Source: Schistosoma mansoni (Eukaryota; Platyhelminthes; Trematoda; Strigeidida; Schistosomatidae). From it: DNA of 64,000 nt. The first letter of the stretch is position 1. Every line of letters starts with the position of its first letter. The position numbers and the translations under genes were made by a program. Location: NCBI RefSeq assembly GCF_000237925.1, contig NC_031497.1, positions 22,511,249 to 22,575,248 on the forward strand, given 5' to 3'. Positions 24,392 through 39,900 of the stretch are shown one piece after another. The notes beneath the pieces were generated by a model, which was given only the letters and a program-made list of their open reading frames with translations, ran no database searches and was not told where the DNA came from.

Positions 24392-27300
24392 TTATAAAAA
24401 TGCTTTTAATTTAGAATTCCATTGTCGTAGATCCTCCACTGTAACCGGCCCTTGCAATAATCTCCTGAAATAAAAAAAGGAAATGTTTCAAAACTAATCA
24501 ATTGAAATATGTATACGGGTTGAAAAATTATTACATTACAAATTCCCAAAGGCTTAACGATTGTTTACGGGTAAATAAGTTTGACAACCAAGATATTTGT
24601 AGCGAGTGAAAGACAACCATTTTGTGATTGAAACTAACTAAATTCAGTAGGTACACAAATCAACAGGTTATATCGAACAGTAACAACAAAGCCAGTCGGT
24701 CGGCTATACTTCTTATCTGAAAGCATTTCAGTATCCAGATACTATTGACTGCTGTAATAAGAAGTTTACTGAAAATTGTTCGCAAAATGTGGTTCATTTA
24801 TACCTGACAAAAGAATTCTCTATAAAGCGTAAAAAGACTGTGCGGTTTAAGGATCACTTACGTAAACCTAACGATGGACACAAATAGGTCATCTCAACCT
24901 CAGTGTTAATGTGAAGAGTGACAGATTGTACGATGATACGCGCATGTTGCAGGAAGTAACTGCAGTTAGTGGAAATTATCAAGATATCCACCCGTTAGTA
25001 TAGTAACATTATAAAAACCATAAGTCTCCTGTGATAATTGTCCAATGATTGCTTGCGAATTGGTGACCAACAATGTGTCAAATTATCCCCATTTTCTAAA
25101 TGTCAAACCATATCATCATCTGGACAGACCAGTGAGTTTTATTTTAATGACTGCTATCAGACAGTCAATTATATCCCGGGGCTGTCAATGCTATTAACTT
25201 ATAATTATTTGGGTGCGAATCAGTGAGTAAACGATATTCATAGTGATGAGAATAATATGTTACACACTTGCTTTATTTGCTTACATCACAATTACTTCAA
25301 CACTTAAGATGAGCGCGAAAGTATGAAGCAAATGACTGAATGTTGCAGGATGCCAGTAACCAGAGAATGAACAAAATGCGTTAATTCATTATACCGCAGA
25401 TGTATTGAACCTTTATTTTGATTGAAATTTAGCTATTTTATATAAATGATTGATTATTTCGCGTTTAGTTTTTTTCTATGCTAATAACACAGGATGATTG
25501 TTTTCAATGCTGAGAAGGCAACCGTAACCAATGAAATCTAACATTATTAAGGTCTCCTTGTTACGAAAAATTGATTGGTTGAGTATTCTGTTACATTTCA
25601 CCATAAATCTATTCTCGTATACCTATGTTTAATAACAAATTTCATCTGTGGTATCAGACTAATAGAGGGAAGAACTGATAATTTTCTGATAAGAATTTAG
25701 AAAGACTTATAGTTTCATGGTTTGAGAAAGTTTTTCTTTTGATGAATAAGAAGCGAACATACAATTCTTACCTCACACATGCAAACGTTGCAGTGGTTTT
25801 TTCGAACTCCTTTGCTTTAGCTAAACCAAGTCGGATAACCTGAAGTGGAAACATGAGGTTGATGTAACAAACACTAAATAGTTTAATAATATGAGGTTAG
25901 AAAATTTGTTGGCGAGCATGTGGTTTTACAGAGGAAACTTGTGTGATTCATCTTATGATGTCTTCATACCATTTCTGTAATTTTACGACCTAAACATTTG
26001 GTTGCACTGGATGCATAAATTATTGTGAAGAGTAACCAATTTCAGAACTAAATTTGGGATTGGAATAACAGGTAAAAAGAATCCAGAGAGATCAGCAGTA
26101 TGAATAGCTTTAAAAAATCGACGTAAAAATTATGCTCTGCATTAATTACCTAACTTTTTTTTCATTAAATAAGTCACTTCACGTGTATATGTACCTCGAC
26201 TGAAGTAAGAATATTCACAGATGTTTGGGACGTTCTAATGTATATCGAGACTGACTGCATCATCTTAAAAATGATGTAAGGTGAATTATTCGGTAAGGGA
26301 TTTAAAAAGTAGAACTATTTAAGATAATTCAGTCACCATTCAAGTGGTACAGATATGAACACAGTGAACTTTTGAGGTGAACTACAAATATCACTAATAT
26401 TTTTCACGAAACGTAGTGTTTCAATACATGGTTATTTAGATGTCATATCTTCTATTAGGTTGGAATGTAGTCTTTGGATAATACGGCTTTAATTGAAGGA
26501 TATACTATACTAAAGATTTTATCAGTTACACATAATGGTACATGGATTAAGATTACTATGAAGAAAAACTATGTGGAAATCCATGAAAAAATGTCTGGTC
26601 TCAAATAAACAAACAGTTTATGGATAGTGATATCGGTAATCAAATTGGCTACTCAAATTCACTATTAACGTAATAAGATATTGATAATAGAGAAAAAGAC
26701 AAAAAAGATGCACACAGATAAATCATTGTCAAAACAGTACATAGTTTACTCATGAAACTCTAACCTTATCAGGTAGCATAGCTAAACGAGCTGCATTGAA
26801 ACCATAGCTTTTCGGACATGCACCAGGAATAAATTTATACAAAAATGTGATATTTTCTAAACCATTTGTTGACTCTGATTCTGCTTCAACCATACAAGCC
26901 TTTTTATTTACGTATACAAGAAGAAAATAAAAAATTATTAGATATAGGCAATTCTTATGATAATGATTTAATAAGAAACATTTTAAGTGCATAATGCTCG
27001 GAAAAATATACTCACTCCCAAGACTTTTTCAATCTTAAACGTTTACAATACAGATAGAAAATTTCTTGAAAAAAATTATAACTTAGAAATGTAATCTGAA
27101 CAACTAAAAAATTTCCTGCCTAGCGAATTAAAAGGCAGCAAAAATGTTAGGAGAATACATCTGAATGGATTCGATTATTCCAGTATGATCTATCGAACGA
27201 TAGAATATAATGAACAAAATTGCACTGGTTCGACTTATCAAACTGTGAAACAGTATACAAAGTGGGACCTTGGGAAACGAGAGTGCCATAGGACATAAAA

Positions 27301-30300
27301 ACGAATTAAAAGTATGAGGTGTTTCAGATCTAGAGAATGGTAGCGAATAGATTTATCTCTCGCTATGTAATAGATTTCGGGACACACGAGAACCTCACTA
27401 ATACTCCACACTACCACCTCACGCAGTTCAGGTAAATAGTCAGTGGCTTTGTGAACTGACGCCTTAATTCTTCCCGGACACCTTGCAGTAATTTTAAACT
27501 CATTCTTAAGCAAAGTAATGCATGTCATAAATGGTCGGTATTGACATCAGTAAAATACCTCGATGACTAAATAGGAACTATATATTTTTGAAGTTCAAGG
27601 ATAACTCACAGTGCGTGGAAACAACTGGAATATTGCTACAATAAACCAAACTTATACACTTATAGTGTGATAGGTCAATAAATAATAATTGAGCATAAAA
27701 AGATGTTACGTACATATATGAATATTTGTAATCAACCACAATAAAATGCTTACCATGTGACCCAGGCCAATACATAAGTGATTTATATCTTCATCGGAAG
27801 TAGATCGGTCTTTGTTAGCAACTTGATCTACCAAGCTGTGATAGTGCGTTGAAAACAAAGTTCTAGGGCCAGAGCCATTGAAAAACCTTCCATTTGGTTT
27901 AGCTAAGTAAGACACAACTGCACCTGCTAGGGCTGATCCGTCGTGAGTGGAAGTTCCACGACCTAATTCATCCATCAAAACAAGACTATGAGGAGTGATA
28001 TGATGCAAAATAGATGCCGTCTCTGATAACTCCACCAAAAACGTACTTTCACCTGAAAGCATTCTGTCACTAGCACCAAGGCGTGAAAATATCCGATCCA
28101 CAGGAGTTAGTTTGCATGACTTGGCCGGAATACGACAACCCTAAGAAGATATTTAAAACAATTAAAAAGAAGAATTTAGATCGAGATTTTATCGACATCT
28201 ATAAAGAAAATATCGAAGATTTCTCACGTGGTATTTAGGAATATAATACCTAGGGTAAGCAAACAATTAACAGTTCTAGACCTGGAACAGATATGGATCA
28301 GAGGAAATTTCGAAGAGTAATCTACTGTCGCTACTGGAACTATTTTTCATGAAAATAAACGATTACAATTTTCGTTGCAGTGATCTATAGTTCTTGAGTT
28401 GTCTGATAAACGTTGCCTAAAGTATTAATACATGTTTATAATATTTCGATAAAATATAATCTACTGAAGTACAAATTGAGTAGCGAATAGCCTAGTAAAA
28501 CACTAAGTTAGTGCAAAATAAAAATAAGGATAAAAATCGGAAGTTGGCATAAACAAAAAATTTCGAAAAAAAAAAACAACTGTTACTCAACCTTGCTGTA
28601 GCCCCCAAATGCCCTCGTACGGCCGAGAGTGGGAAGAGTAAGCTATCCCTCTCGAGATACTTTCACATGGCCACGCATGTACAGACACTGCCAGGGAAAT
28701 CCTACTCACAGCGGGGGTGTTGACGAAATTGAGAGGAAGAAAAGCGCATGTCCAGCGCTTTAACTGGGTTAGTGGATATGGAGGATCCACCTAGGGGAGT
28801 TGGAAAACCCTGATTCCAAACTAATGGTGAACACAGGCTCCAGTATCCTGAGGAAACAAATGGCGTATGAACCAATCGTCGGTCACCGACTACCATGGGA
28901 CTGCATTCTCTGACGTTGCTCCACTGCCTTGTGGGTCAGACCTTCAGGTCAGAAGCTCCGGATATAGCCCTCTAAGAAAACCACCTGCTTCGGTCTGGGT
29001 ACCCAGGTAGTATCACAACCCACACACAAATAAATGAAATGTCGAGCAACTTGTATGGCGCATATGTATTCAGTGCCCATTTGTGCCAATATTTATGTGT
29101 TCAAATAAATAACCTTGCTGTATTACCAGAGATGAAATCAACAGCGAATAGCAAAGGGTCGAAATAAAAGTAATACCAAAGATAGTGGAAAAGATAAAAA
29201 AAATATGGTTTCAAGATGAATGTATATAAAAAACTTTTGAAACTCAAAATCTAGGAAATGCACACTACCACGCGAATTTGACTGTTTCTGAGCCAAGTCG
29301 CATAACGTCAACAAGGCCTAAATAAAAACATTGTATGGAACGCTTCATCATCTATATGTTTTAACATTATCTGAGAACCATTCATATATTTTACACACAG
29401 AGTAAACACTATAGTATTGATATGAATTAGCAAACCAACATAAAAACATGTTTAGCTGTAGTTATATTAACAAAATAATAAAAAGAGTAAGTACAACAAA
29501 GAGATCAAGGCACGTATGTCCATAACAGTAATTAAAATTTAGTCTGATGTAACTAACCAACATACAAATGATCAAAAATCAGCATGGTTTAAATTTGATA
29601 CATATACATGTTTGAGTATTTGGTTTTCTGTTACACTTATTTTGAGTAATGGTTATTAACATAACCCACCAATCCAGATATCCAAACTAAATTACATGAA
29701 ACGAAATCCAGAAAATTTAACTACATTTATACTTACATCTTACCGAAAATTAATGTACCATTACAATAAATTCCAAGTGAAATGTAAAAAATCTAGGCTT
29801 TTTACGACCTGATTAATAAGGTGTCATTTTACAGCACATAGTTTAAATAATACAATATATATATACAAAATAACTAATCACAATACAACTCACTAAATGG
29901 GCTAATATAACTAATAAAGCAGCTTGTCTCATTAAAGTTGATTTTCCACCCATATTAGGACCAGTGACAAGAATAACAGAAGCATTGTTAAACATATCAT
30001 GTAACGTATGATGCTGTGTTGGTGAATTTATCATCGATGATGTTGTACCAAGTTTTATATCATTTGAAATAATATCTCCACCAGAAAATGTATTTATAAG
30101 ACAAGGATGAATTCCATCAACTATTTCCAGTAATGGCTAAAAAAAATTGAATTTTTTAAATCAAAATTACACAACTATAATTAGAAAAAATTCATTTAGT
30201 GTTGTTTGTTTGAATCTTCCCATCGATGTGTTAGGACTGCAACTGGTCAGTCTCTAATTGGCATATGTGCATACTGTGCGTATTGCCTCGATATAGCCTT

Positions 30301-30490
30301 AATTCACAAGCATGGTAAGCAGAGATGGATTCGAGTGAACATCAACTCTGAGATGCAGGTACACCCGGCTGACGAGTCCCAAATAGGACGAAACGCGCGT
30401 CCTGGATTCCACTGCTAGCCACTATCCATATCTGCTTATAATTAGAAAAGATGTTATCCTTATAAATGAATAGTATCAATTCAAATGATG

Positions 30491-30530
<40 letters not shown>

Positions 30531-33500
30531 TAGTTATTCTCTGAAGATTTAATACAAGCATTTTGAATGGGTATATACGAAACGATTGATTTGACTCATT
30601 ATCTATTGCAATACTTCCTAACATTTATAAATTACAAAAGATGAATTATAAATCTTAGTTATCTAAATATTAAGATTGTTTGTATAAATTATGGTTTTGA
30701 ATTTTATGTAAACAATCACTTGAGTTTTTGACTTTGAAGAATACCAAAAGGAAGTTTGCCAGTTTTTCCTTAGTGTTCTGAATAGTAGATTAGCGACGGG
30801 TGGGAAATTTCCTATAGGATACCAGTCTTTTGGCATATACAGTAGTCAATGTCAGCAGACTTCGTTGACAAGGCAGAAAAGCCAATAAGAAGACATATGA
30901 AAACCTGCTAAATTAACTAATTCGTTATCTTACAGGCAAAATCAACAATGGTTCACAATTTTCTTCACATTACATGATAGTAATTTCAAACATTTTAGAA
31001 TTAATGGACAAATATCATGCGTAATAGAAGATGAAATCAAACATACTTCAGTAGATGAATTTAGGTCAATGAATTCTGGAAGACACATCACATCAGAAGC
31101 ATTTGTACTGTACAAATATAAAGCAATTATACAGTCTAATTCAGCTAAACAAGACATAGCCATGTGCCAATGGGTAAATCTAAGTAATAAAAATAACAGG
31201 GAAATAATCTATCATGGATGGCTTCGGGATTTTAAATAAAGTATTTGATAAACAGTTGAAAGCTATAGAAAAATTTAACAATAATTAAAGCACGCGATAG
31301 AACACGAGGATCAGGCATGAGGTTTAGGAGCACAAAATGGTCACAAAAGCGACACAAACTTTAAAATTACGCACTTTGTATCGATTTATGTAGGGAGAAT
31401 AAGAAAGCAATGAAAAAAAAACAGTAAGATGTGATTATTCAATAGACTATAATTTAATAATAATAATGGAATTTGTGGGATGTGCATAACGAGTTATGGA
31501 CATCCATAGACAATGAATATTAAGCTTTATATAACCAAACAAATGGTGAAGATAGGGAATTTTCTTACGAATTATGTAGCTTGTTATAATCATATATATA
31601 AGGAAGCTATAAATTATGTTGTAAGAGATACCCTTAAATAGATTCGGGATTTAAAGATAATTAAAAAATGGATGTACCTTGATAAGGTTTGTTTGAAAAG
31701 ATCGTGAAAACGTTTCACTCAGCTAAACATTATGTGATAATGACAAGGCGCAAAAGTTTCTGTACGCTTGAAGGATAAGCTACACTGTTGGCTGCCTCAT
31801 TGTGAATCTATAGGTGTATTTTCATCTGTGAGCAAATTAGATCATTTGTGACCAGGGCTCATTTTCAACGCGCACATGAGAGAACACTAACATATTCTTA
31901 TAAGGGTAGGAGGAGAGTGATCGGCAGGTCGAAATTATTGAACACTTAGTTTACTTCGACCACACGACTAATCCATATATCCACAGTATGAATTTTTGTA
32001 GGACTTAGGTGATATGAATCTCGTAAAAATATGTTTCCAACTTTTGAAAACAACAAAAGAATCGGGTATTGTTGGGGATGCTAAATCAACAAATACAACG
32101 TATTGGGAAGACATCAATCTTAGAGTTTACATATTTATTCAAGGTAATTTTTGCTCACTGACCTTTAGTGCATTTTTATTCATAACAATTAATTAATTGT
32201 GATTTTTCATTCAAATGGAAACTGTTTAGTTTGACAAATCCTCTAATAGTCACTGAAAGTAATCGGCATATAAATGGACGAATTCGAATGTGAATTAATC
32301 TTATTTGATCACTACTGAATAACTCCTCCTTATAAGATTTGTCTTTTTGAATAACCAAGACTAAGGGTTATTCTATTCTGATATCGGAGTGTAGTTAAGA
32401 GTCATCGATACTATCGCGTCCACACCAAATAAACAAAAAATTAAACTTGGTCACTCAGGTTATACATTAGCTAACACTTTCATTCAGTGTGCTTCTGTAC
32501 AAATAATGCGCACACATAGCTTGAGAACAAAGTTTTCAAAAGATATTTTCATTGAACACTTTATGTTCTGAATGTTGTAATAGAAAAAGTGGAATAATTA
32601 TCAAGTTAATGATCACAAATCGGTTGAATAGTAACTTCGACACTGTTTCGAATTGTATTTGAATCGAATGTAAAGATAACTTACGATTCGCTAAACGATG
32701 AAAATATATGTTGCATTATCGACCGTAGACTAGCATCTTTACGTTCCTCAGCAGCAGTTAACTCGCTTAGCCATTCTTGGGTCTCTGAGCAAGTATAACG
32801 TTTGACACCTTTTCGCTGTGAAGATAACTGCCATGAGTTAGGAACACGAGATGCTAGAGACTCTGGGATTTCAATCTGATAACGATTGCGACCAGTTCCC
32901 CAATATGCAAGCTAAACATTTTAAACAAGAAACCAGATGGAATGAATTAATTAACAAACTAGCCGATTAGAAGATAAAATGATTATAAAAAAGAATATTG
33001 AACAAATAAACATGCACGGTTAGTAACAAAACAGAAAAATAGAATGCAAGGGAAACAACTGTCGATATCTTTATGAAACAATGGAAATGAAATAACTCAA
33101 TTACTGATCACAGATAAAACTGTACTTAAATGTTATCCATAAATTGTATGGTAGATTACTACAAGTATATAAGGTGGTTTGACCAAATACATTGGTGTGA
33201 CAACTTATTAATCAACTAGCACACTACCTACGCCAGTTACCCCTCATGTTGGAGCATAGGCCGTTCACCAACATTCAGTTGGTTTAAATTGTTTATTCCG
33301 GTTAGCGATTTTTTAGAAAGGTTTTTTTCTACGGAATGGGGTTGCCGACCTCATGCCCAACTCTCCTCCTTTACCCGGGCTTGGGACAGTCAATAGCACT
33401 AAAAGGGCTACAGAAGAAGTTTAGCTAGCACACATTCAGAAAGAAATCGCAAGCTGGAGAAATAAGTATAAAGAAAACGTCCTCGTGCAACACAAGTTAA

Positions 33501-36500
33501 TTCTATACATGAATACGTACTGCTTAGTTGTTTCAGTTTTGATTTTAAAATACAAACTATTTTAATAGTTACATTTAAGATAATTATAGAATTTTGACAA
33601 TGTTTAAATCACGAAGTGATCTTAATTAGACCACCTTTGCAAAAACATACACAAAGTACACATCAACAAATGTGAATATGGTAGTGTTTTGTATTCTGTG
33701 ATAAAAACTTCATTTGTGAGTTAAATACAAATTTCTTATTAATAAACAGAAATTGAATTATATGAATCAGCTTCTTATTTATCCTGTTTTTACACTAACA
33801 GTGGTGATGATTATGGCTACCTGGACTGAATTCATTTACTCTCTATGTGTAATACATGTATTAGGAAATATGGTTATTTATATTTGCAACAATAGATATA
33901 TCTTACAAATTACTGGGATCTGTATTGAATTTTCTTATTTTACTGACGCAATAATGACAAAAATAACAATAATGATGATAATAGTTATGTTCGATACCTT
34001 AATTAATATTACAGTAAGGAATTTTCAGGCAACTAACAAGATAGATTTCCGCACATGTATGGTGAACTGGAAAAAAACCAGTTTATAAATGATTTACGTT
34101 GAATATGTGGTAATTACTAGGATATAATAATTCTACTATACGTATCACACTAGGTAGATTGTGAGAAAGGCATGATGAAATCTATGCTCATTGAGCACTA
34201 ATTTGAATGAAAAATACTTTTGCTCGTAAATGTTTGTCAATCACTGACACCGGACAATGTGGAATAGATGTATTTAAACTCGATTCGTCAAACTATGTCA
34301 AATTAGTGAGATGGCACCCTGGCGGATGATTTCACAAGGAAACAAGTTTACAAAGTTACCAGTTGTAATTCGTTAACATATACTCAAAAAATTATGATGT
34401 TAAACTTAGAATTCATTACTAACCGCTATCGAATACTGATTAACTGCATCATCAGATCAATTTTGATTAAACTATCTAGAATCGATGAAGAGATTCATGA
34501 ACTCTTAGAGTATCTTCTACTTGCTGTACAAAAGCATAATCTTCAGCTGTTAAAAAATGTATTCAACAAAATCACTGTCGACCTTTTAAACATGAAATCA
34601 TATCGTACCAAAGCCTAAGTTCCAATTTAGCATTACTGTTTAAACGATATTTTCAGAAATATGAAAATAAAAACAGATACACGGATTAATGTTAATGGGC
34701 ATTTTATGTCTTTGTGGAAGTGGAAGTTCAGGTATTTAGGAAACTATTTGCTTACCCGTGTACCGAACGTTTTGCTCCATTTTAATAAAAATCTGTCCAT
34801 ATCCTCAACAATCCTCTGAAAGCAGAAAATTAAAAACTTGAAATTTTTTTTCACATCAAAACTTTATTTGCTTATTCGCTTACATTACTTATTATTACTC
34901 AGTAGCTTAACCATTTGTATGACATGTATGCCATTTGATGGTATAGTGCTTCGTAGTCTCAATGAACTGTCTGTTCTATAAATTTGTACTACTATTTCGA
35001 TGGTCACGTTAGCTTGTCAGTTATTAACGTTGCTTATTTCTCATCTCATTGTTCATCTTTTTTCGATCATATTTATTTTTTTAAACGAACTGTCTAATTT
35101 GGAAAATCCTTGACCTGTTTGTCAGTCGTTGATACTTCCGCTTGATATAGATATGTGCTGTTTTCTGACTGAAGTATGCAGTTTCTCATCAAATGTACTT
35201 TCGTTGACATAATCAAACCCCGCACAATTTAAGATCCCAGGTTTATAAATTTTCAATATTTATTTTGTTTGCTGTGATGGTACTGTATTTTAAATACATC
35301 ATGTGTCCTGGTTCCTGGATTTTACGTATAACTCTTAGTGAGTTAATATCATTGAGTGAATATGTAAATCTATTCGTCAAACTCTCACTGACTCCAGCTG
35401 ATTGTTATTGTAATATTCGTTACTAATTTTACAGTCATTGGATTAAGTCCCACGTTTTCCCAGTGAACTCGCCCACGGTTATTTGAACCATTAAAATTTA
35501 TTTAAGTATCTCGTTTGATCAAATATGATAAGATACATTTCATTATCATTTACTACCTAGTATGATTGCCTAATTTACTATCTTAATACTGACTGATGCA
35601 TTCATACACATGTAAATCTTTTACTCCATCCCTTCCATTTAGGTCTAGATAATCAAGTAGTATCATCAGGCCTAATAACGAGTGTGGCTGAAAGCCAAGT
35701 TTTCAGTTACTGAACCGTGGTGAATTAATTTCGAATTTAACAAAACACTTTAAATAGCCCTCGTCATATCGATGTTCCTAATACTGTTAGTTTTAATAAC
35801 GCACTAAATTTGACTGGGTTTCATTGGGATGCTTATTTTTAAAACGAAAATTAGACTTTCTTATTTTACACCCGATACTGTACGTAAGCCACCGTGATAC
35901 ACGTAGCTTCCAGAATAAACATACAATATGTTAACAAAACCTATGAACACAGATCACACTAAAAGTGAGTTGAAGAAATAATATTGATAAAATCGTTACT
36001 AACTTTGATTTCCGACAGTGACTCATCATATTCAGGATCTATACCAGGTTCTGGAGTGATTCGACCTTCTCTTTTAGCTTTCTCAGCGTCGAAAGCATTC
36101 TGTAAAATATTTGATATGAAGAGAAATCAGAGTAATTGTGAAAATCTGTAGTTGAACAAAACAAAACATAGCAACATATTAGAATAACTTATTTCTTAAG
36201 ATAGTACTATTTGGACTTTAAATAAAAGCCTATTTCTTCATGTGGAAACCCTTACATTTTCATTAGTTCGTTAGTGAAGATTCAAACTGTTTTTTTGAGT
36301 TACAGTAATTCAATATTAACTTCAATCACTTCCAAATAACGAACTGATAAATTGGCTGTTTATAAAAAAGTTGATTAAAGGAAGATTTTTATTAGTTGTC
36401 GAGAATTCCATCAAAATTAATTGATAAAGAAACTTGGATTTCAAAACGTATACCTCAACGTTCGCTAATTGTTAAAGAGATACGAACAATGAAACTTATT

Positions 36501-36943
36501 CAATATGGATAAAATTACAGAGTAAATGAAGACAAACTCAGCACATTTAATATAATGTTGTAGACGAATATATAGAAATTCAAATAATTATTTAAAAAGG
36601 GAGAAGATAAACACCTGTCTACAGTACAGTATTTGAATCGAAGATAAAAGGAAATTTTAGTAAACAGTCTGTTTGGATCCTAGGATTGATATTAGAAAAG
36701 ATTAATTAACGCGGCCAATTAGTGAATATAACTATACAAAGACAGGCATGATGAAATATGGCGTTGTGTGACATAATCAGCGCGATAAATTCAAGTCTTT
36801 CAGACAAAGAACTGTATGCACGAAATATAGAAATGGTGCTGTTTGGACTTGTGTTCCTTAAAAATTGGTTTGACCTCCATAGCAGTTTGTACTACAAAGT
36901 GAGTGGATAACACCCAGTAAGTCAAAATGAATTGATCTAGCAC

Positions 36944-36982
<39 letters not shown>

Positions 36983-39900
36983 CGGTTTGGAGTAATTCCT
37001 TTGGACTAAAATAGTCTATACTCGTATCTAGTCGCCGCTTACTCTGATACAAGGTCAAATAAGATTATTGACGATAAAAAGCTAAGGATGGTCAGAACAA
37101 GCAATAGAAAAAATCCACAAACTTAATTACTCTTGATTTGTGCCAAGTACGAACGTGTAGACTTTTGTGTTTGCGAACTCTGTAGGAATCGAATATAATC
37201 ACAATTTATTCTCCCATACATTTCAAATGGGTGCAAAATTTATATGATAATTAGACGTTAGTACTAAGCATTTCTATCAAGTAGCAAATTATTATAGAAT
37301 GATGAGGAAATAAACTGGGTAAAGGTGAATTAATGAGAAAAACTTTGGAAAGAAACACTGAAATGTGTTAGACAAGTATAGGCCCGAGTGGTAATAATTG
37401 ACAATTGACCGCCTAGACAAATGTGTCATAGTTCTATTTGGTCAAATATGAAGGTTCAACTCTTCAACCTACATAGGTTCAACATATCTCTTATCACTAG
37501 TTCGAAAAACGGAGTACTTGAAAAAGAAAGATAAAAGAAAGTATAGGAAATTATATAGTTTGTAAGAAGGAAAACAATTAAAACAAATCAAAAGGCCAAT
37601 AGGGCAAAATTTTCACAATTAGAATTTAACAGTTTAGAAAGCTAATAACACACATCTTTCAAACATACTTTGAAATAATTTATTTTCTCAGTAATATCAG
37701 GAAAGTTGCCACCCAGGTTAGTTAAAGTCACTAATTTTTTCAAATATGCGGAGCTAAAATTATGGATTAAAAATACACATCAATCTTCAGGTATATTTAA
37801 CAATAAAAAAATGGTACTACATCTGAGTAGCGATCACTGATTAAGTTAACAGATACTCAAGACAAAGGAAACTGCTGCATTTACGATTTTTGTGATATGT
37901 CAGTACAATTTATTAAGTTCAGACGAAAGAATAAATAAGAATATCTTGTCTATTAAAGAAAACATAAGGGATTCACATGATAACTTGACTGAATTACTGC
38001 TTCTAACAGGGTACGTAGTTGTTAAAGGCACAAGAAAACAGAGCAATTTTTTCTCCATATAATGAATTTCCCAAAGAGGGTAGTCGTTTCGAGAGATCTG
38101 ATCATGTCTCTCTGTTACACAAAATTATGGAATACAGAAAATCATATTTGAAGGAACTAATTTCGTTGTAAGATATCAAGAGTATCTCTCTAGTAAATAA
38201 ACAAACTGTGTGATACGAGAGTATAGGTTTATCAACACCTTATCGTGTTTACAGAAGTTATATCCATAATGTAAACAAGAAATAAATTTCTAGGTTACTG
38301 AAGTATAGTGAAATGGTTTTCCATAAGTAATTAGTAACTAGTTTTTTTTTAAAATATTTATGATTAATAAATTTACAAAACAGAACTACCTAAAAACATA
38401 CGCACTAGGCAGTGTTTCAATTGAAATCCAACGTGAGTTATATACTAATAAATTGTAACACGAGCAACTTCTAGGATTAAACTATTAGTCACAACATAGA
38501 TACATCGAAAGAATATGATTATTTATAGTTTGTCATTGACTGAGACGATTTCTCAGACATGTATCAAATTACGTCTATATCAGTCTCTCGACTTCAAATC
38601 AACGTTGAGAAAATCAACAATATAAATTGTTTTGCCAAGCTCTAAATAATTTTAATCTTTCTCAAATCCATATTTAATTTGTTATGCAGTCCAATGTTAG
38701 CAGGGTTAACAATAGCAATCTGAGAGTTGAAAAACTCTTCGTAATTCTTAGATCATACCACAGTACTTTGTAATATTAAATAATTATGTTATTTATCTTG
38801 TGATAACTTCAAATAAAGTTTGTTAGAAAGAATGGTATGAGCGTCAACCTGGCGTTATTGGTCACTAACATAATTCTGAATATTAGTGTTCCAAACTTAC
38901 TCCAGATCAATATGAATACATGCATGTTTCCATTTAAACACGTTCATAACATCACCGCGTCCATAGAGCAATATCATTTCTTGTAGTATCAATCAGTTTA
39001 TGAGCAGCTTTGAAGATCCGAGAGTGGAAATTAGATCTTGTTGATAAATCCTAATTTTTTAGATTGATGTTTACCGAAAAGAAGTTTCTTCTGTCCCCCA
39101 TCTTCTAAATGGTATCCAGCCGGAAATGTCTAGAAGCCGCAATCGCAAGGCTCGATCGGTTTCCAGCAGGGAACATAACCCGACTTCCCAAGTCATAGAA
39201 AACACTTCGGAATCGCGCAGTATGTTGAAAGTGACTATGGTTGCTACTCCAACCAACGTTGACGAATAGGTACAGATTGTAAACAAGAAACGACATAAGG
39301 ATATAAAAGGGAATCCTGCCTCCATCAATGTAGTCGAGAAATTGAAGACTAATCAGAGTGACAGGTCAGTTATTTTTCATAGAATCAATGAGAGTGAAAG
39401 CTCTGAACGGAAAACTCGTTTTGAGCATGACATTATGATGATAACACAGCCACTTGATCAACTTATGCCTCCAAATATCTCCCGAGTCACCCTAAAGGTG
39501 TATAGACTAGGTAGTCTAGCGAAATTGAAGCCTAATCAATACAGACTACTTAAAGTAGTATTCAAATCTCCTAATGAACGCGACTTAATTTTACAGACTA
39601 GACATAAATTAAAGGGTTCAGGAGTTTTTGTCCGTAGACCGTGTAAAAAGATGGGAAGCCGAAAAAGAACTATAACTTAGGTTAGACACTGGCGAAAAGA
39701 AGCCTGACCATTGTAAATGTTCGGGTTGTGAGGCTGCAACAGAGAATGATGCCGAAGCCACTCTGGGTGAATCACGAAGCCATTTAAATAGGCTTCGGAT
39801 TTGTTACACTAATGCCCGAAGCTTGCTCAATAAGCGATAAGAATATAATCGCAGTCACAGAAACTTGGCTGACACAATCTATAGATAGTATGGAACTTGA

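Noticed and set aside
27238-27528. 96-codon minus-strand frame between MSH6 exons 18 and 19
   Set aside because: It does not match MutS sequence; the exon 18 to exon 19 alignment is complete without it.
33753-34088. 111-codon hydrophobic plus-strand frame in MSH6 intron 14
   Set aside because: AT-rich composition alone explains the hydrophobic codons; no splice or family support.
37380-37500. A-box-like AGGCCCGAGTGG with a later GGTTCAAC
   Set aside because: Spacing and sequence are too far from a tRNA or from the SINE copies to make a call.
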